NCBI GenBank assembly: GCA_937899245.1
Contig: CALDKB010000057.1
Location: 1 to 33,522 of the forward strand
From: an uncultured Bacteroidales bacterium
GTDB lineage: Bacteria > Bacteroidota > Bacteroidia > Bacteroidales > ML635J-15
DNA: 33,522 nt
Direction: 5' to 3'
A program made the position numbers and the translations under genes. The notes beneath the pieces were generated by a model that searched no databases, was not told the origin of the DNA, and worked only from the letters and a program-made list of their open reading frames with translations. Positions 23,590 through 31,286 of this stretch are shown here, in pieces (the first letter of the stretch is position 1; each line of letters opens with the position of its first letter).

Positions 23590-23629
23590 GTAAAAAACTC
23601 CATGGAAATTCCATGGAGTCTTTTGCAAG
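23583..23629. repeat. Palindrome with flanking TTTGCAAG direct repeats
   Basis: A perfect 10-bp inverted repeat CTCCATGGAA/TTCCATGGAG (23598-23607, 23609-23618) lies between two copies of TTTGCAAG (23583-23590 and 23622-23629). One repeat contains the -35 box of the minus-strand promoter. A6 on one side and a TCTTTT run on the other would also allow bidirectional termination. Operator or terminator; both fit. Confidence 0.65.
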
Positions 23630-23647
23630 GAGAGCTAATGACTTCAA

Positions 23648-23770
23648 TCAAGATTCTCGATCGTCATCACGAATATATTATCGCTGGATAAGATAAAATT
23701 TGTAAAACTTTTTTCTGTAATTTTTAGTTTACTTTGAATTGTTGAAAATTGCATGGATTCCGTGTCCTGC
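23648..23770. other. A/T-rich intergenic region
   Basis: No gene seen between the minus-strand operator region and the ejection-protein operon. The stretch is strikingly A/T-rich (23690-23740) and could hold further promoter or binding sites. Nothing firm can be assigned. Confidence 0.4.
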
Positions 23771-23780
23771 TTTATTAATT
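23771..23780 (+). promoter_or_regulatory. TTTATTAATT, one-mismatch copy of the 10-mer element
   Basis: Differs from TTTATTCATT at one base, and lies 25 bases before ATG 23806, the same geometry as exact copies. It is the likely equivalent element for the ejection-protein operon. Confidence 0.5.
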
Positions 23781-23805
23781 GAATAATATCAAAGAGGTAC
23801 ATGAT

Positions 23806-24540
23806 ATGGCGAATTGGCTTAGCGGGGCAATGGCTGGCGCAGGAACAGGCGCGGAAATAGCCGCAGATACGGCGCTAGGAGGCGGATGGGGAGGTGTTAT
23901 TGGCGGTGTCGCCGGTCTCGGTCTTGGTGCCCTGTCCGATTGGCAGCACCGCAAGAACGTTGCCGCCGCGAAACGAGACATCAACAACTGGCAGAACGAG
24001 GCCAACAGGATTCTTGAAGAGTCGTTCAACGGCAGGACTCAACTTAGCGGCCCTGATTCCGTAAGACGTTACAAGGAACTCCGTGACAATTACGATCCAA
24101 ACGGATACGTCCTTACTGATGAACAGCTCAACTCTTTTGACAAGACGAAATACAACGTTGAGGATTTTTTGAACCCGAACGCCAAGGCCATACGTGACGA
24201 TGTGGCCAGGACCATCCAGCACACGGCAGCCGGATCCGCAATGGGGCACTCAAGCGGAGCTGCGGCATCTATAATGCAGGGTGTAATGGAAAAGGATGAG
24301 CAGCTGTGGAAGGATGCCAGGGACCAGATGAATCAGGAACGGCAGTTTGACTACGGAATGTACAGCGACTTCATCAAGAACAAGCAGCAACAGCTTCAAA
24401 CACTTCAGCAAGGCGCACGTGACCGTATGGAAATGCTGCGTGGAGACATCCAGTTTGACCAGCAGGCGGTTGACAACTACAACAACAACAGGATCAACCT
24501 TGGCAATGCAGTAATGCTGACTAAGGCCCAGTTGGTATAA
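23806..24540 (+). CDS. Probable ejection protein 1, 244 aa
   Basis: The N-terminal 50 residues are a Gly/Ala-rich, membrane-prone segment with glycine-zipper spacing (AMAGAGTGAEIAADTALGGG..., VIGGVAGLGLGALSDWQH). The rest is polar, Gln/Asn-rich and helical (KNKQQQLQTLQQGARDRM). This layout is typical of phage DNA-ejection or pilot proteins that leave the virion and help DNA cross the envelope. The ATG at 23806 has AAAGAGG upstream and is preferred over a TTG at 23779 inside the promoter-like element. First of three ejection-type genes in the P22 gp7/gp20/gp16 position. No specific family match was recognised. Confidence 0.68.
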   Translation: MANWLSGAMAGAGTGAEIAADTALGGGWGGVIGGVAGLGLGALSDWQHRKNVAAAKRDINNWQNEANRILEESFNGRTQLSGPDSVRRYKELRDNYDPNGYVLTDEQLNSFDKTKYNVEDFLNPNAKAIRDDVARTIQHTAAGSAMGHSSGAAASIMQGVMEKDEQLWKDARDQMNQERQFDYGMYSDFIKNKQQQLQTLQQGARDRMEMLRGDIQFDQQAVDNYNNNRINLGNAVMLTKAQLV

Positions 24541-24555
24541 GGAGTTTTAACTAAA

Positions 24556-25872
24556 ATGAACGTTATCAATTTCAGTCCGTTGGACTATGGCAATATGATG
24601 CGCCGTTACAATAGCGATTGGGACAATACCTTGAGCGGGATGAACGCAATGGGAGAATCCATTAAAGAGGCTAACGACCGGCAGCGTAAATGGGACTCTG
24701 TGATTGCCCTTGAACGCCAAGGACAAGAAGCCGTTGAAGCTCAAAGGAAATACAACGAAAGCCTTGAAAGACAGCGGGAACTCCAAGGATATATCGACAC
24801 CAACAACGAAGCAAACCGGAGGAACGGAATGCTTCTCGACGAGTGGAACCGCCTTTACGACAAAGGGATGAATAATGGTGTCGTCGATGCTCGCGGGCGC
24901 AAAGGATTCTACGATCCCACCGGGAATAATTACACGGTTGTCAACGACGACGGAAGCTCCGAGACATACGGAATCGAAGGAATCCGGAACGGCCTTTGGG
25001 AAAAGGACGGGCTGATATATTCCAATGTCGGTAGAACAGACGATGAACAACGTAGAATGGACGAAATCAACGGACTCATAGGAAATTCGTCGCCTGTGGA
25101 CAACTCCGGCCTTGAATGGAAACTTGCGCGAGAACGCCAGAACGGACTCAACTACAAGAAGGCGGGACAGAACGCCGCCATGTACCAGGACCCAAGATAC
25201 TTGGCCGCGCTTGAGACTGCGAAGGCAAATAACGATCCGTCCGCAATATACAACTACATGAACCAGTGGAACGGAGAAGAACCGTACAGACTACAGCAGG
25301 AATCTCTGCACGGCCTTGACGACATTGACTTTGGAGACGTCAGCGGTTACGGACCGATGGCGATGATTGCGAAGCAGGCGTTCGAAAGATCGCGTACCTA
25401 TGAGGGAAAGATGAACGCCCTTAACATGCTGAACGGAATTGTAAGCCAGCAGGAACAGTACAGGCAGGGTCGCCTAGAAAGAGCCTCCGAAAGGGAAAGG
25501 GCTGATTCAATCGCAAAGGCAGTGGACGACTTCAACAACAAGGACTGGTCAAAGGCGTACATATACCAGAGGGCTGTGCAGGACTTGGCCCTCGTGCAAC
25601 AGAACCCTAAACTCATGGGTAGATTCTTGAAGAACTACGGACTTCGTGACCAGAGCCAGATCGATGATTTCTTGTCAAATCTCAAAAAGGAATACGACAA
25701 GTACAATGACGAACGTAGCGCTCTGATGAGTGCATGGGGGCCTAGCGAAATCCTTGGACAGATTCGACAGAACAACAACGACAAGGCGATGGAAGACTAC
25801 TATAAGGCAATGAGGTACGGGCAAAGTTCCGGAGAAAACACTGGTATTTTGAGAAAGTACCCGATACGTTAA
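24556..25872 (+). CDS. Probable ejection protein 2, 438 aa
   Basis: Not recognised by family. The whole protein is polar, helical and rich in Asn, Gln, Arg and Asp, with long charged helices (about 28-80) and a lightly beta region about 100-170 (DPTGNNYTVVNDDGSSETYG). No strong membrane segment. Located between two membrane-prone proteins after the tail hub, as P22 gp20 lies between gp7 and gp16, which supports an internal, ejected virion protein. A TAAGGAG ribosome site precedes ATG 24556. Function is positional inference. Confidence 0.6.
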   Translation: MNVINFSPLDYGNMMRRYNSDWDNTLSGMNAMGESIKEANDRQRKWDSVIALERQGQEAVEAQRKYNESLERQRELQGYIDTNNEANRRNGMLLDEWNRLYDKGMNNGVVDARGRKGFYDPTGNNYTVVNDDGSSETYGIEGIRNGLWEKDGLIYSNVGRTDDEQRRMDEINGLIGNSSPVDNSGLEWKLARERQNGLNYKKAGQNAAMYQDPRYLAALETAKANNDPSAIYNYMNQWNGEEPYRLQQESLHGLDDIDFGDVSGYGPMAMIAKQAFERSRTYEGKMNALNMLNGIVSQQEQYRQGRLERASERERADSIAKAVDDFNNKDWSKAYIYQRAVQDLALVQQNPKLMGRFLKNYGLRDQSQIDDFLSNLKKEYDKYNDERSALMSAWGPSEILGQIRQNNNDKAMEDYYKAMRYGQSSGENTGILRKYPIR

Positions 25873-25885
25873 TAGGTTGAAATAT

Positions 25886-27541
25886 ATGGCTGAACGACAA
25901 AAAATAAGAAAACTTTATGAACGTCTGTCAATGGCTGGTTTCTCCGACGAACATTACCAGAACTTGATGAGGATCCTGGACGATGCAAGCGACGGTGATA
26001 TTGTAGATCTTGTAACCGCCATGGACAATGACGAGTTTGAGGACTTCTTCAGGACAATCGTTGTCCCGATTTCTGCAAGAGTTGTCCGCGAGAAAATGAA
26101 GAATTCTCCTAAAAAAGCAGATTCACTGGCATTGGCCCAGGTTCGTCTCGCAAGATCGGAGGAGTCATGGGATCTTGACAGGTTCAAGTCTACCATAGGA
26201 CGGAAACCTAAAAAGGATACCGTAGACGGAAAGGAGGTGACAAGACCGTCTCCCATTGGAGAAATCACTGACCAGGACTACATATTTCTCAAGAACGCCG
26301 GTCTTTCTGACGAGGACATAGAAAAGTACACGTCAAAGTTCCGTAACGAGGAACGCAAGCGAACCCTTGACGAACAGCTTAAAATTTCGGAGAAGCAGAG
26401 AAAGAAGATAGACGAAGAAATCAAGGCGAAGCGTGAACAGCTCGCAAACGAGATTGCCAACGACATGTACTATGAGTTTTCTCCTGACGACGGCCCGTTG
26501 GAAAGGGCCGCTAAGATCGTCGGAAATACGGTATTAGGAACTGGCGTAGACTTATTCTTTCCCGAAACTAAAGCAGAAGCAATGCAGGCTGTCATCGATG
26601 CCAGGGATCCTAATTACGGCTCGGTTGCCAAGGATTTTGCATTCAACACTGCATTGGCTCTTACTCCTATTGGTGTCGCAAAGGGCGTGGAAAAGGCCGG
26701 TATACATGGCATAAAGAATGCCGCCGCCAATTTCGCCGGAAATTTCGGTCTTTTTACGGCGGAGAACTTGGCTCGACAAGGCCTTAGCGACCACTACAGG
26801 GTAGACCTTCCGAGCGCCGCATTTGCTGCTGGAGTGGGCGCTACCGTTCCAGCCACTCTGTCCGCTGCTCTTTACGGAGTCAACAAATATATACCATCGG
26901 CCAGACGATACACCCAACCTGCACTACGGCGAGCAAAGGGTCTTGTTGAAGGAGCCGAGTCTTCCGAGGTCGAACAGTTCGAACAGGCTGCCGACGACGC
27001 TTTCAACGCGATAACGGTCAACAACAAGAAAATCCCTGAATGGAAAAAGAACATTGTAAACATAGTCGCAAACCGTAAGTCTCAGCAGGTTGCCGAACGA
27101 TTAACAAAAATTACTGGGCGAGTCTATGACACTGATGCAGTAATGCAGATGCTGTCAACAAAGGAAGGACTCAATGCTGTAAAGAAAATGCTACAGGCTC
27201 CTACTCCAGAAATGATAGGCACGGCTTCCGGCGACATGCTAGAACGTTATGAAATGGCGTTCCCTGGTGTTGTCAACGAGGTTCTTGAATCCAATACCCC
27301 TACTAGCGGGTTGGCAAGGGGCGTTGACATTCTGTCTCGCGGCGCTGAAGACTATGGAGGTGTTTTCGAACCGATTCGCGAAGTCAATAATTGGGGAAGG
27401 ATGCCAAGCGACTCCCTCAGACATCTTATGGATGTTGACCCGGCAATGGTTCAGAGATGGGGAGTACACGAAAATCCGACAGTCCCGGACAGTCTTGGAG
27501 GACTGTACGAAGAGTGGAAGAGCAAGTACAAGAAGAACTGA
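25886..27541 (+). CDS. Probable ejection protein 3, 551 aa
   Basis: A large mixed protein: polar helical N-terminal part (about 1-190, with a coiled coil near 150-190), then a membrane-prone centre (about 200-335: AAKIVGNTVLGTGVDLFF, FAFNTALALTPIGVAKGV, AAFAAGVGATVPATLSAALYG) and a polar C-terminal part. Amphipathic/hydrophobic centres are common in proteins that form the envelope-crossing channel, such as P22 gp16 or T7 internal core proteins. The ATG at 25886 is used; TTG 25877 is an in-frame alternative with little difference. Last gene of the operon, followed by a terminator. Confidence 0.65.
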   Translation: MAERQKIRKLYERLSMAGFSDEHYQNLMRILDDASDGDIVDLVTAMDNDEFEDFFRTIVVPISARVVREKMKNSPKKADSLALAQVRLARSEESWDLDRFKSTIGRKPKKDTVDGKEVTRPSPIGEITDQDYIFLKNAGLSDEDIEKYTSKFRNEERKRTLDEQLKISEKQRKKIDEEIKAKREQLANEIANDMYYEFSPDDGPLERAAKIVGNTVLGTGVDLFFPETKAEAMQAVIDARDPNYGSVAKDFAFNTALALTPIGVAKGVEKAGIHGIKNAAANFAGNFGLFTAENLARQGLSDHYRVDLPSAAFAAGVGATVPATLSAALYGVNKYIPSARRYTQPALRRAKGLVEGAESSEVEQFEQAADDAFNAITVNNKKIPEWKKNIVNIVANRKSQQVAERLTKITGRVYDTDAVMQMLSTKEGLNAVKKMLQAPTPEMIGTASGDMLERYEMAFPGVVNEVLESNTPTSGLARGVDILSRGAEDYGGVFEPIREVNNWGRMPSDSLRHLMDVDPAMVQRWGVHENPTVPDSLGGLYEEWKSKYKKN

Positions 27542-27558
27542 GCTGATAGTTGACTTCA

Positions 27559-27587
27559 AATGCCGCCATTTTCAAGGTGGCATTTTT
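27559..27587 (+). terminator. Rho-independent terminator fused to element copy 9
   Basis: Stem AATGCCGCC/GGTGGCATT (27559-27567, 27576-27584, one wobble) with an 8-base loop, followed by a T-tract that merges into the TTTATTCATT element. Confidence 0.87.
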
Positions 27588-27597
27588 TTTATTCATT
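27588..27597 (+). promoter_or_regulatory. TTTATTCATT element, copy 9
   Basis: Exact copy on the terminator T-tract, 31 bases before ATG 27629 of the tailspike-like gene. Confidence 0.6.
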
Positions 27598-27628
27598 TGG
27601 CGAAATTAAACGTATTCATGGATTGACG

Positions 27629-29689
27629 ATGAGACAGTTTGACAACTTACAGAGCTACCTGGACAACCTTGGTGAACCTTTTATCGGAAGGGCGAGATTC
27701 TGCAACGTTATTGGAGAGCCTCAGAAGGTGAAGGACTGCGATGGAAACGTAATCGATTCTGTCGTGTACACAGATTCGTCTGGCAGGCTTTCCGTACAGG
27801 TATTCCTTGACGATGTAGACTACAAGGTGGTATTTGAAAAGTATACCGGAGAGTCCAACATGGCCGAGGACGATGATGATTTGGTGTGGGAGTTCCAGTT
27901 TGAATCGTACAGTCTTTACGACACGTTCGGGATCCATGTAGATACTGTCGGGACACAATGCGTCCCGACAATGAACGACCTTAGGGAACTGAACCCGGAA
28001 ACCGTAGGCGGTGACGGAGGATTTAGGATAGTAAGGCTTCTCGGCTACGAGGTGGAGGGTGACAAGCCGGTAGTTGACTACGTGTTCGACAGTTCGGACA
28101 GGTCCGGCGACGATGACGGCGGATCGATCATCAAGCCAGCAAACTACGACAAGGGCGGCAGGTGGCACCTGATCGTACCTACAAAGGAGATTGACGTAAG
28201 GCACTTCGGTGTATTCCCGAATCCTGGTCCGTCGGTAAGCGGAACGCAGGAGAACGGAATTGCCAATGCAAGCCGTTACTCTAGTTCCACCGGCCTTCCG
28301 CTGTTCTTCCCGACGGTCAAAAACAATGTGTATTACGGTTACAAGAACGCGACTCTCAACAACGTCATCTGTTCCAGGACTGCCAGGATTTTCAATAGCG
28401 ACGTTGACGGATCGGACGATTCAAGCGCATTGACAATAGTCGGTTCTGGCAACGTCTACGCCTATGCGGACAGCAATGGCCACAGCGGGAAAGTAGTCAT
28501 AGAGGACGATGTAGTAAGGACTTCTTTCAACGCCAACAATTCACGATATGTAAGCCTCCGTCCAATATCGAAAGTAATCTTTGACGTAGAGGATTATGTC
28601 GGAGGTTCTAAGTGGAACGATGTAGACGTTGTGCTGGAGAAGGACCAGTCCAACGAATCCTTTTTTGAGCGGTGCTCTTTTTCAGGTCCGGGTAAATTCG
28701 TCAACGGTGCGATTATTCACTTCACGGAATGCGATATAAAGGGTTCATACTTCGAGGACGATTTTGACTTCTCAAATTGCTCTTTTGACAAGTGCTTCTC
28801 CGATCCACGGAACTGGGGAGACGGGAACATCTGCTTGCAGTTTTTCGTGATGAACGGGAACCTTGACATTGACCTTAAAAATTCGGTCGTTACGAAGCTT
28901 CCTGACATACCTGTGCCAACGACTCTTAGGAACGCGACGCTAAATCTTGATGATGAACGTGTAGACGAGAACTGGACTTTCGTCGGTTGTACTTTTATGT
29001 CAAAGAACAGATGTGATTATTGGACGTGTACGAACTGTACATTCCTTAAAAGTCCTGTAATATCGCGAAAGTACAGAGGTCCAGAGGCTTCTCTTGCAGG
29101 AAGCTTTGCCGGTTGCATCTTTAACAACGGCACAAACGTTGAAGCCGACATCGGTGACCAGGCATCAATTATTTTCGGTATCGTAGAAATCGTCAACTGC
29201 GTATTTGAATCTGTCGATCCGATCAAGCCTATACATTTTCTTCCGGCTACAGTATACAAGATAAAGACAATCCGAGTCGAAGATAACGTGGGTGCGTTGT
29301 GGAGTACGAGCGAGTTCTCATACGACATTAACGAAGTCAGGGTCCATATTGACGACTCAACTTTCGACACTGACGAGACTAACGTCTGCCTGTACAAAGC
29401 GGCGCCGGGCTACCCAGGCGCGTACAACTTCAAGTTGCACAAATTCTCTCTGTCTGATTACATACCGATGATATTCAAAGGTTCGACACTCGTAACGGAA
29501 ACGTCGGCAACGTTCTCGCAGATTGACCCAGTAGTGTGCAAGTGGGAAATAAGATGGAAGGAAGGTGAGGTTATCGGAAAGACGGACTATATCGCAGATA
29601 ATTACCAGACGACTCCTATCTATGCCAGTGGACTGAGCGAGTCCGGCCACTACGTAGACGTTCACGTCAGATGTAAACTGTACAGATAG
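27629..29689 (+). CDS. Tailspike-like beta-helix protein, 686 aa
   Basis: Likely receptor-binding or capsule-degrading tail appendage. An N-terminal beta-rich domain (about 1-110, virion-attachment candidate) leads to IDVRHFGVFPNPGPS... and GLPLFFP (about 190-235), the entry pattern of pectate-lyase-type beta-helix spikes (V-x-x-F-G-V-x-x, then F-P). The body has repeated rungs of the form F-x-x-C-x-F (FERCSFSG, FTECDIKG, FSNCSFDKCF, VGCTFMS, AGCIFNN, VNCVFES), consistent with stacked beta-helix coils. No catalytic pair can be picked from sequence. The true ATG is taken at 27629 since the longer frame begins inside the terminator. Confidence 0.75.
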   Translation: MRQFDNLQSYLDNLGEPFIGRARFCNVIGEPQKVKDCDGNVIDSVVYTDSSGRLSVQVFLDDVDYKVVFEKYTGESNMAEDDDDLVWEFQFESYSLYDTFGIHVDTVGTQCVPTMNDLRELNPETVGGDGGFRIVRLLGYEVEGDKPVVDYVFDSSDRSGDDDGGSIIKPANYDKGGRWHLIVPTKEIDVRHFGVFPNPGPSVSGTQENGIANASRYSSSTGLPLFFPTVKNNVYYGYKNATLNNVICSRTARIFNSDVDGSDDSSALTIVGSGNVYAYADSNGHSGKVVIEDDVVRTSFNANNSRYVSLRPISKVIFDVEDYVGGSKWNDVDVVLEKDQSNESFFERCSFSGPGKFVNGAIIHFTECDIKGSYFEDDFDFSNCSFDKCFSDPRNWGDGNICLQFFVMNGNLDIDLKNSVVTKLPDIPVPTTLRNATLNLDDERVDENWTFVGCTFMSKNRCDYWTCTNCTFLKSPVISRKYRGPEASLAGSFAGCIFNNGTNVEADIGDQASIIFGIVEIVNCVFESVDPIKPIHFLPATVYKIKTIRVEDNVGALWSTSEFSYDINEVRVHIDDSTFDTDETNVCLYKAAPGYPGAYNFKLHKFSLSDYIPMIFKGSTLVTETSATFSQIDPVVCKWEIRWKEGEVIGKTDYIADNYQTTPIYASGLSESGHYVDVHVRCKLYR

Positions 29690-29704
29690 CATGACTTACA
29701 GTTG

Positions 29705-29722
29705 TTGATACACTTGATACAC
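29705..29722 (+). repeat. Tandem TTGATACAC repeat
   Basis: Two exact 9-bp copies side by side. The second provides the -35 box of the promoter for the 29749 gene; the first could be an alternative -35 or a regulator binding site. Confidence 0.8.
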
Positions 29723-29742
29723 TTTGTTGGTAAATGTATATT
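29714..29742 (+). promoter_or_regulatory. Sigma70-type promoter for the late-sigma-like gene
   Basis: TTGATA (29714-29719), a 17-base spacer and TATATT (29737-29742). Six bases separate the -10 box from ATG 29749, identical geometry to the minus-strand promoter at 23561-23589. Confidence 0.72.
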
Positions 29743-29748
29743 GGGTGT

Positions 29749-30252
29749 ATGAAGCAACAACTCAAAGGATCTCTCACATCGGCGCAGATGGCTGACTTGA
29801 ACTCTCTTATTTTGAAGCTACAGAGGTTCAACCTGTCTAATCTTACGTCCGGCGAAAAGATAAAGCTCTCAGACATCCGTCCGATTCCGGGCGAAGAGAA
29901 TCGCAGGCTTTGGATTTACATACGGCATATCTGCCGTATGGCCGTTCTGAACGGCAGGAATTTCCTTGTCGTCCAGGCGATAAGCAGCAGGGACCGCCGT
30001 TCCGATGTCAGGGAACTTGTTGAAGACGCTGTTAACGACATGAGCATCCACGTTTACCGCTACGTCTGGAGAAAGTACGAGTCAAGCGACAACGCCGGTT
30101 ATGTCTACGGCTCTGCCTACCAGGGTTTCCGAACCTGGTCAGACCAGCAGAACGAGCGCCTTGGATTCTCCGACAAGGCCAGGGGTGTTTTTGAGTCCTA
30201 TAAGGGCGATGTCTCGGGCAACCACAAAGTTTCAAACGTCAAACCAAGCTAA
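29749..30252 (+). CDS. Candidate late sigma factor, T4 gp55-like, 167 aa
   Basis: Residues 54-138 resemble the compact region-2 of T4 gp55-type sigma factors: LWIYIRHICRMAVLNGRNF, then an acidic E-D-A (92-94), a helix ending R-x-Y (about 105-110), and the characteristic tail K-Y-x-S-x-D-N-A-x-x-Y-x-x-x-x-x-x-x-F-x-x-W (109-130), where gp55 has K-Y-x-N-P-x-A-Y...F. Length is near gp55 (185). Such factors direct host RNA polymerase to simple late promoters. Its own consensus host-type promoter predicts early expression on a leaderless mRNA. The ATG at 29749 was preferred over 29734, which lies inside the promoter. The match is by eye, not by search. Confidence 0.5.
   Translation: MKQQLKGSLTSAQMADLNSLILKLQRFNLSNLTSGEKIKLSDIRPIPGEENRRLWIYIRHICRMAVLNGRNFLVVQAISSRDRRSDVRELVEDAVNDMSIHVYRYVWRKYESSDNAGYVYGSAYQGFRTWSDQQNERLGFSDKARGVFESYKGDVSGNHKVSNVKPS
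29919..29955 (+). repeat. Two consecutive hairpins inside the sigma-like gene
   Basis: CATACGGCA/TGCCGTATG (29919-29927, 29932-29940, loop TATC) is followed directly by GCCGTT/AACGGC (29941-29946, 29950-29955, loop CTG). Both pair perfectly within the coding sequence. Confidence 0.75.
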
Positions 30253-30265
30253 CCGCATGCAAATC

Positions 30266-30275
30266 TTTATTCATT
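30266..30275 (+). promoter_or_regulatory. TTTATTCATT element, copy 10
   Basis: Exact copy 20 bases before ATG 30296 of the collagen-like fibre gene, with AAGGAT as the ribosome site. No terminator hairpin is seen just upstream. Confidence 0.58.
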
Positions 30276-30295
30276 CGTGAATAAGGATAATTGGC

Positions 30296-31267
30296 ATGGC
30301 TCTTTCCAGGATTTTCAGTTTCTCTTTTGTCGATGAGCAAGGCATTCCCTATGATGGTGGGGAATTATACTCGTTCGTTTCTGGCTCGACGGAACCGGCC
30401 GTAACGTATTCCGATCCTGACGGCAATGTCATGAACACAAATCCTGTAATTCTTGATGCAAGGGGCTGCGCATCCGTATATGTAGACTCTTCTCAACTAT
30501 ACAGATTTGTTCTTAAAGATACGTACGGTCGCGTCAAGTGGTTTGTTGAAAAGTATTCTGTACCGTCCGGTGGAGAAAACGGTGGAATATCTACGGTAAA
30601 AGCTTCTGTGGATAATTCATCTGGCATACCGTCGGTAGAAGTAGGTTTTGAAGGTTCAACGCTTTCTTTGTCATTTCGCAACTTAAAGGGAGAAAAAGGA
30701 GAGAGAGGATTGCAAGGTGCCCAAGGAGAAAAGGGCGAAATTGGAGAACAAGGACCTCAAGGTATTCAGGGCGATAAGGGAGAAAAAGGCGAAAAAGGCG
30801 AAAAAGGCGAAAAAGGCGATAATGGCGTGATTATCCCAGCGTGGGCGCATGTAACGGCGGGCACATCGACCCCGATTGGACACGACGGTTATACTATCCT
30901 CAATAAAGGCTCTTTTTTCTCAACTGATGGGAAAATAATTGTCGTTGACAAGATTAACGGCAACATATTCCTGCCAAAGGGAACTTATAGTGTTGGGTAC
31001 ATAGTCAATGTTATGTGTACATCAAACAGTGATACGATAGATGACATATATATATGCCTCTTGAATACAAATACGGGAAGATCTGTAGACATTGAGCGTG
31101 CAATGGCGTATGACTCGTCGATTAGTAAGAATATCAAGTGTGATTGCTCTTCGCAGATATTTAGCCTTTCTAGCGACGAAACGCCTGTTATGTTGGGCGC
31201 TCAGGTAACCGGAAAAGGAGAGTATGCCGTTTCTCTTGTTTCGTTGTCGATAATGAAAATCGGCTAG
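30296..31267 (+). CDS. Collagen-like tail fibre protein, 323 aa
   Basis: Three parts. Residues about 1-95 (FSFVDEQGIPYDGGELYSFVSGSTEPAV..., NPVILDARGCASVYVD) match a widely used virion-attachment domain of podovirus fibres. Residues about 132-177 hold 15 uninterrupted G-x-y collagen triplets, mostly G-E-K, which should form a trimeric stalk. The C-terminal 140 residues are beta-rich and end in a compact C1q/TNF-like or jelly-roll tip suited to receptor binding. The stalk DNA contains near-perfect 9-bp repeats. A TTTATTCATT element precedes it. Likely receptor-binding fibre. Confidence 0.75.
   Translation: MALSRIFSFSFVDEQGIPYDGGELYSFVSGSTEPAVTYSDPDGNVMNTNPVILDARGCASVYVDSSQLYRFVLKDTYGRVKWFVEKYSVPSGGENGGISTVKASVDNSSGIPSVEVGFEGSTLSLSFRNLKGEKGERGLQGAQGEKGEIGEQGPQGIQGDKGEKGEKGEKGEKGDNGVIIPAWAHVTAGTSTPIGHDGYTILNKGSFFSTDGKIIVVDKINGNIFLPKGTYSVGYIVNVMCTSNSDTIDDIYICLLNTNTGRSVDIERAMAYDSSISKNIKCDCSSQIFSLSSDETPVMLGAQVTGKGEYAVSLVSLSIMKIG
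30779..30814 (+). repeat. Four tandem GGNGAAAAA units in the collagen stalk
   Basis: Units GGAGAAAAA once and GGCGAAAAA three times in frame. Copy-number change by slippage would lengthen or shorten the stalk by three residues per unit without a frameshift. Confidence 0.85.
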
Positions 31268-31286
31268 GAATAAGGATGTAAAGAAA

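Noticed and set aside
30680..30830. Host collagen-like or repeat gene
   Set aside because: The repeat lies inside a fibre gene with a phage attachment domain and is flanked by other fibre genes.
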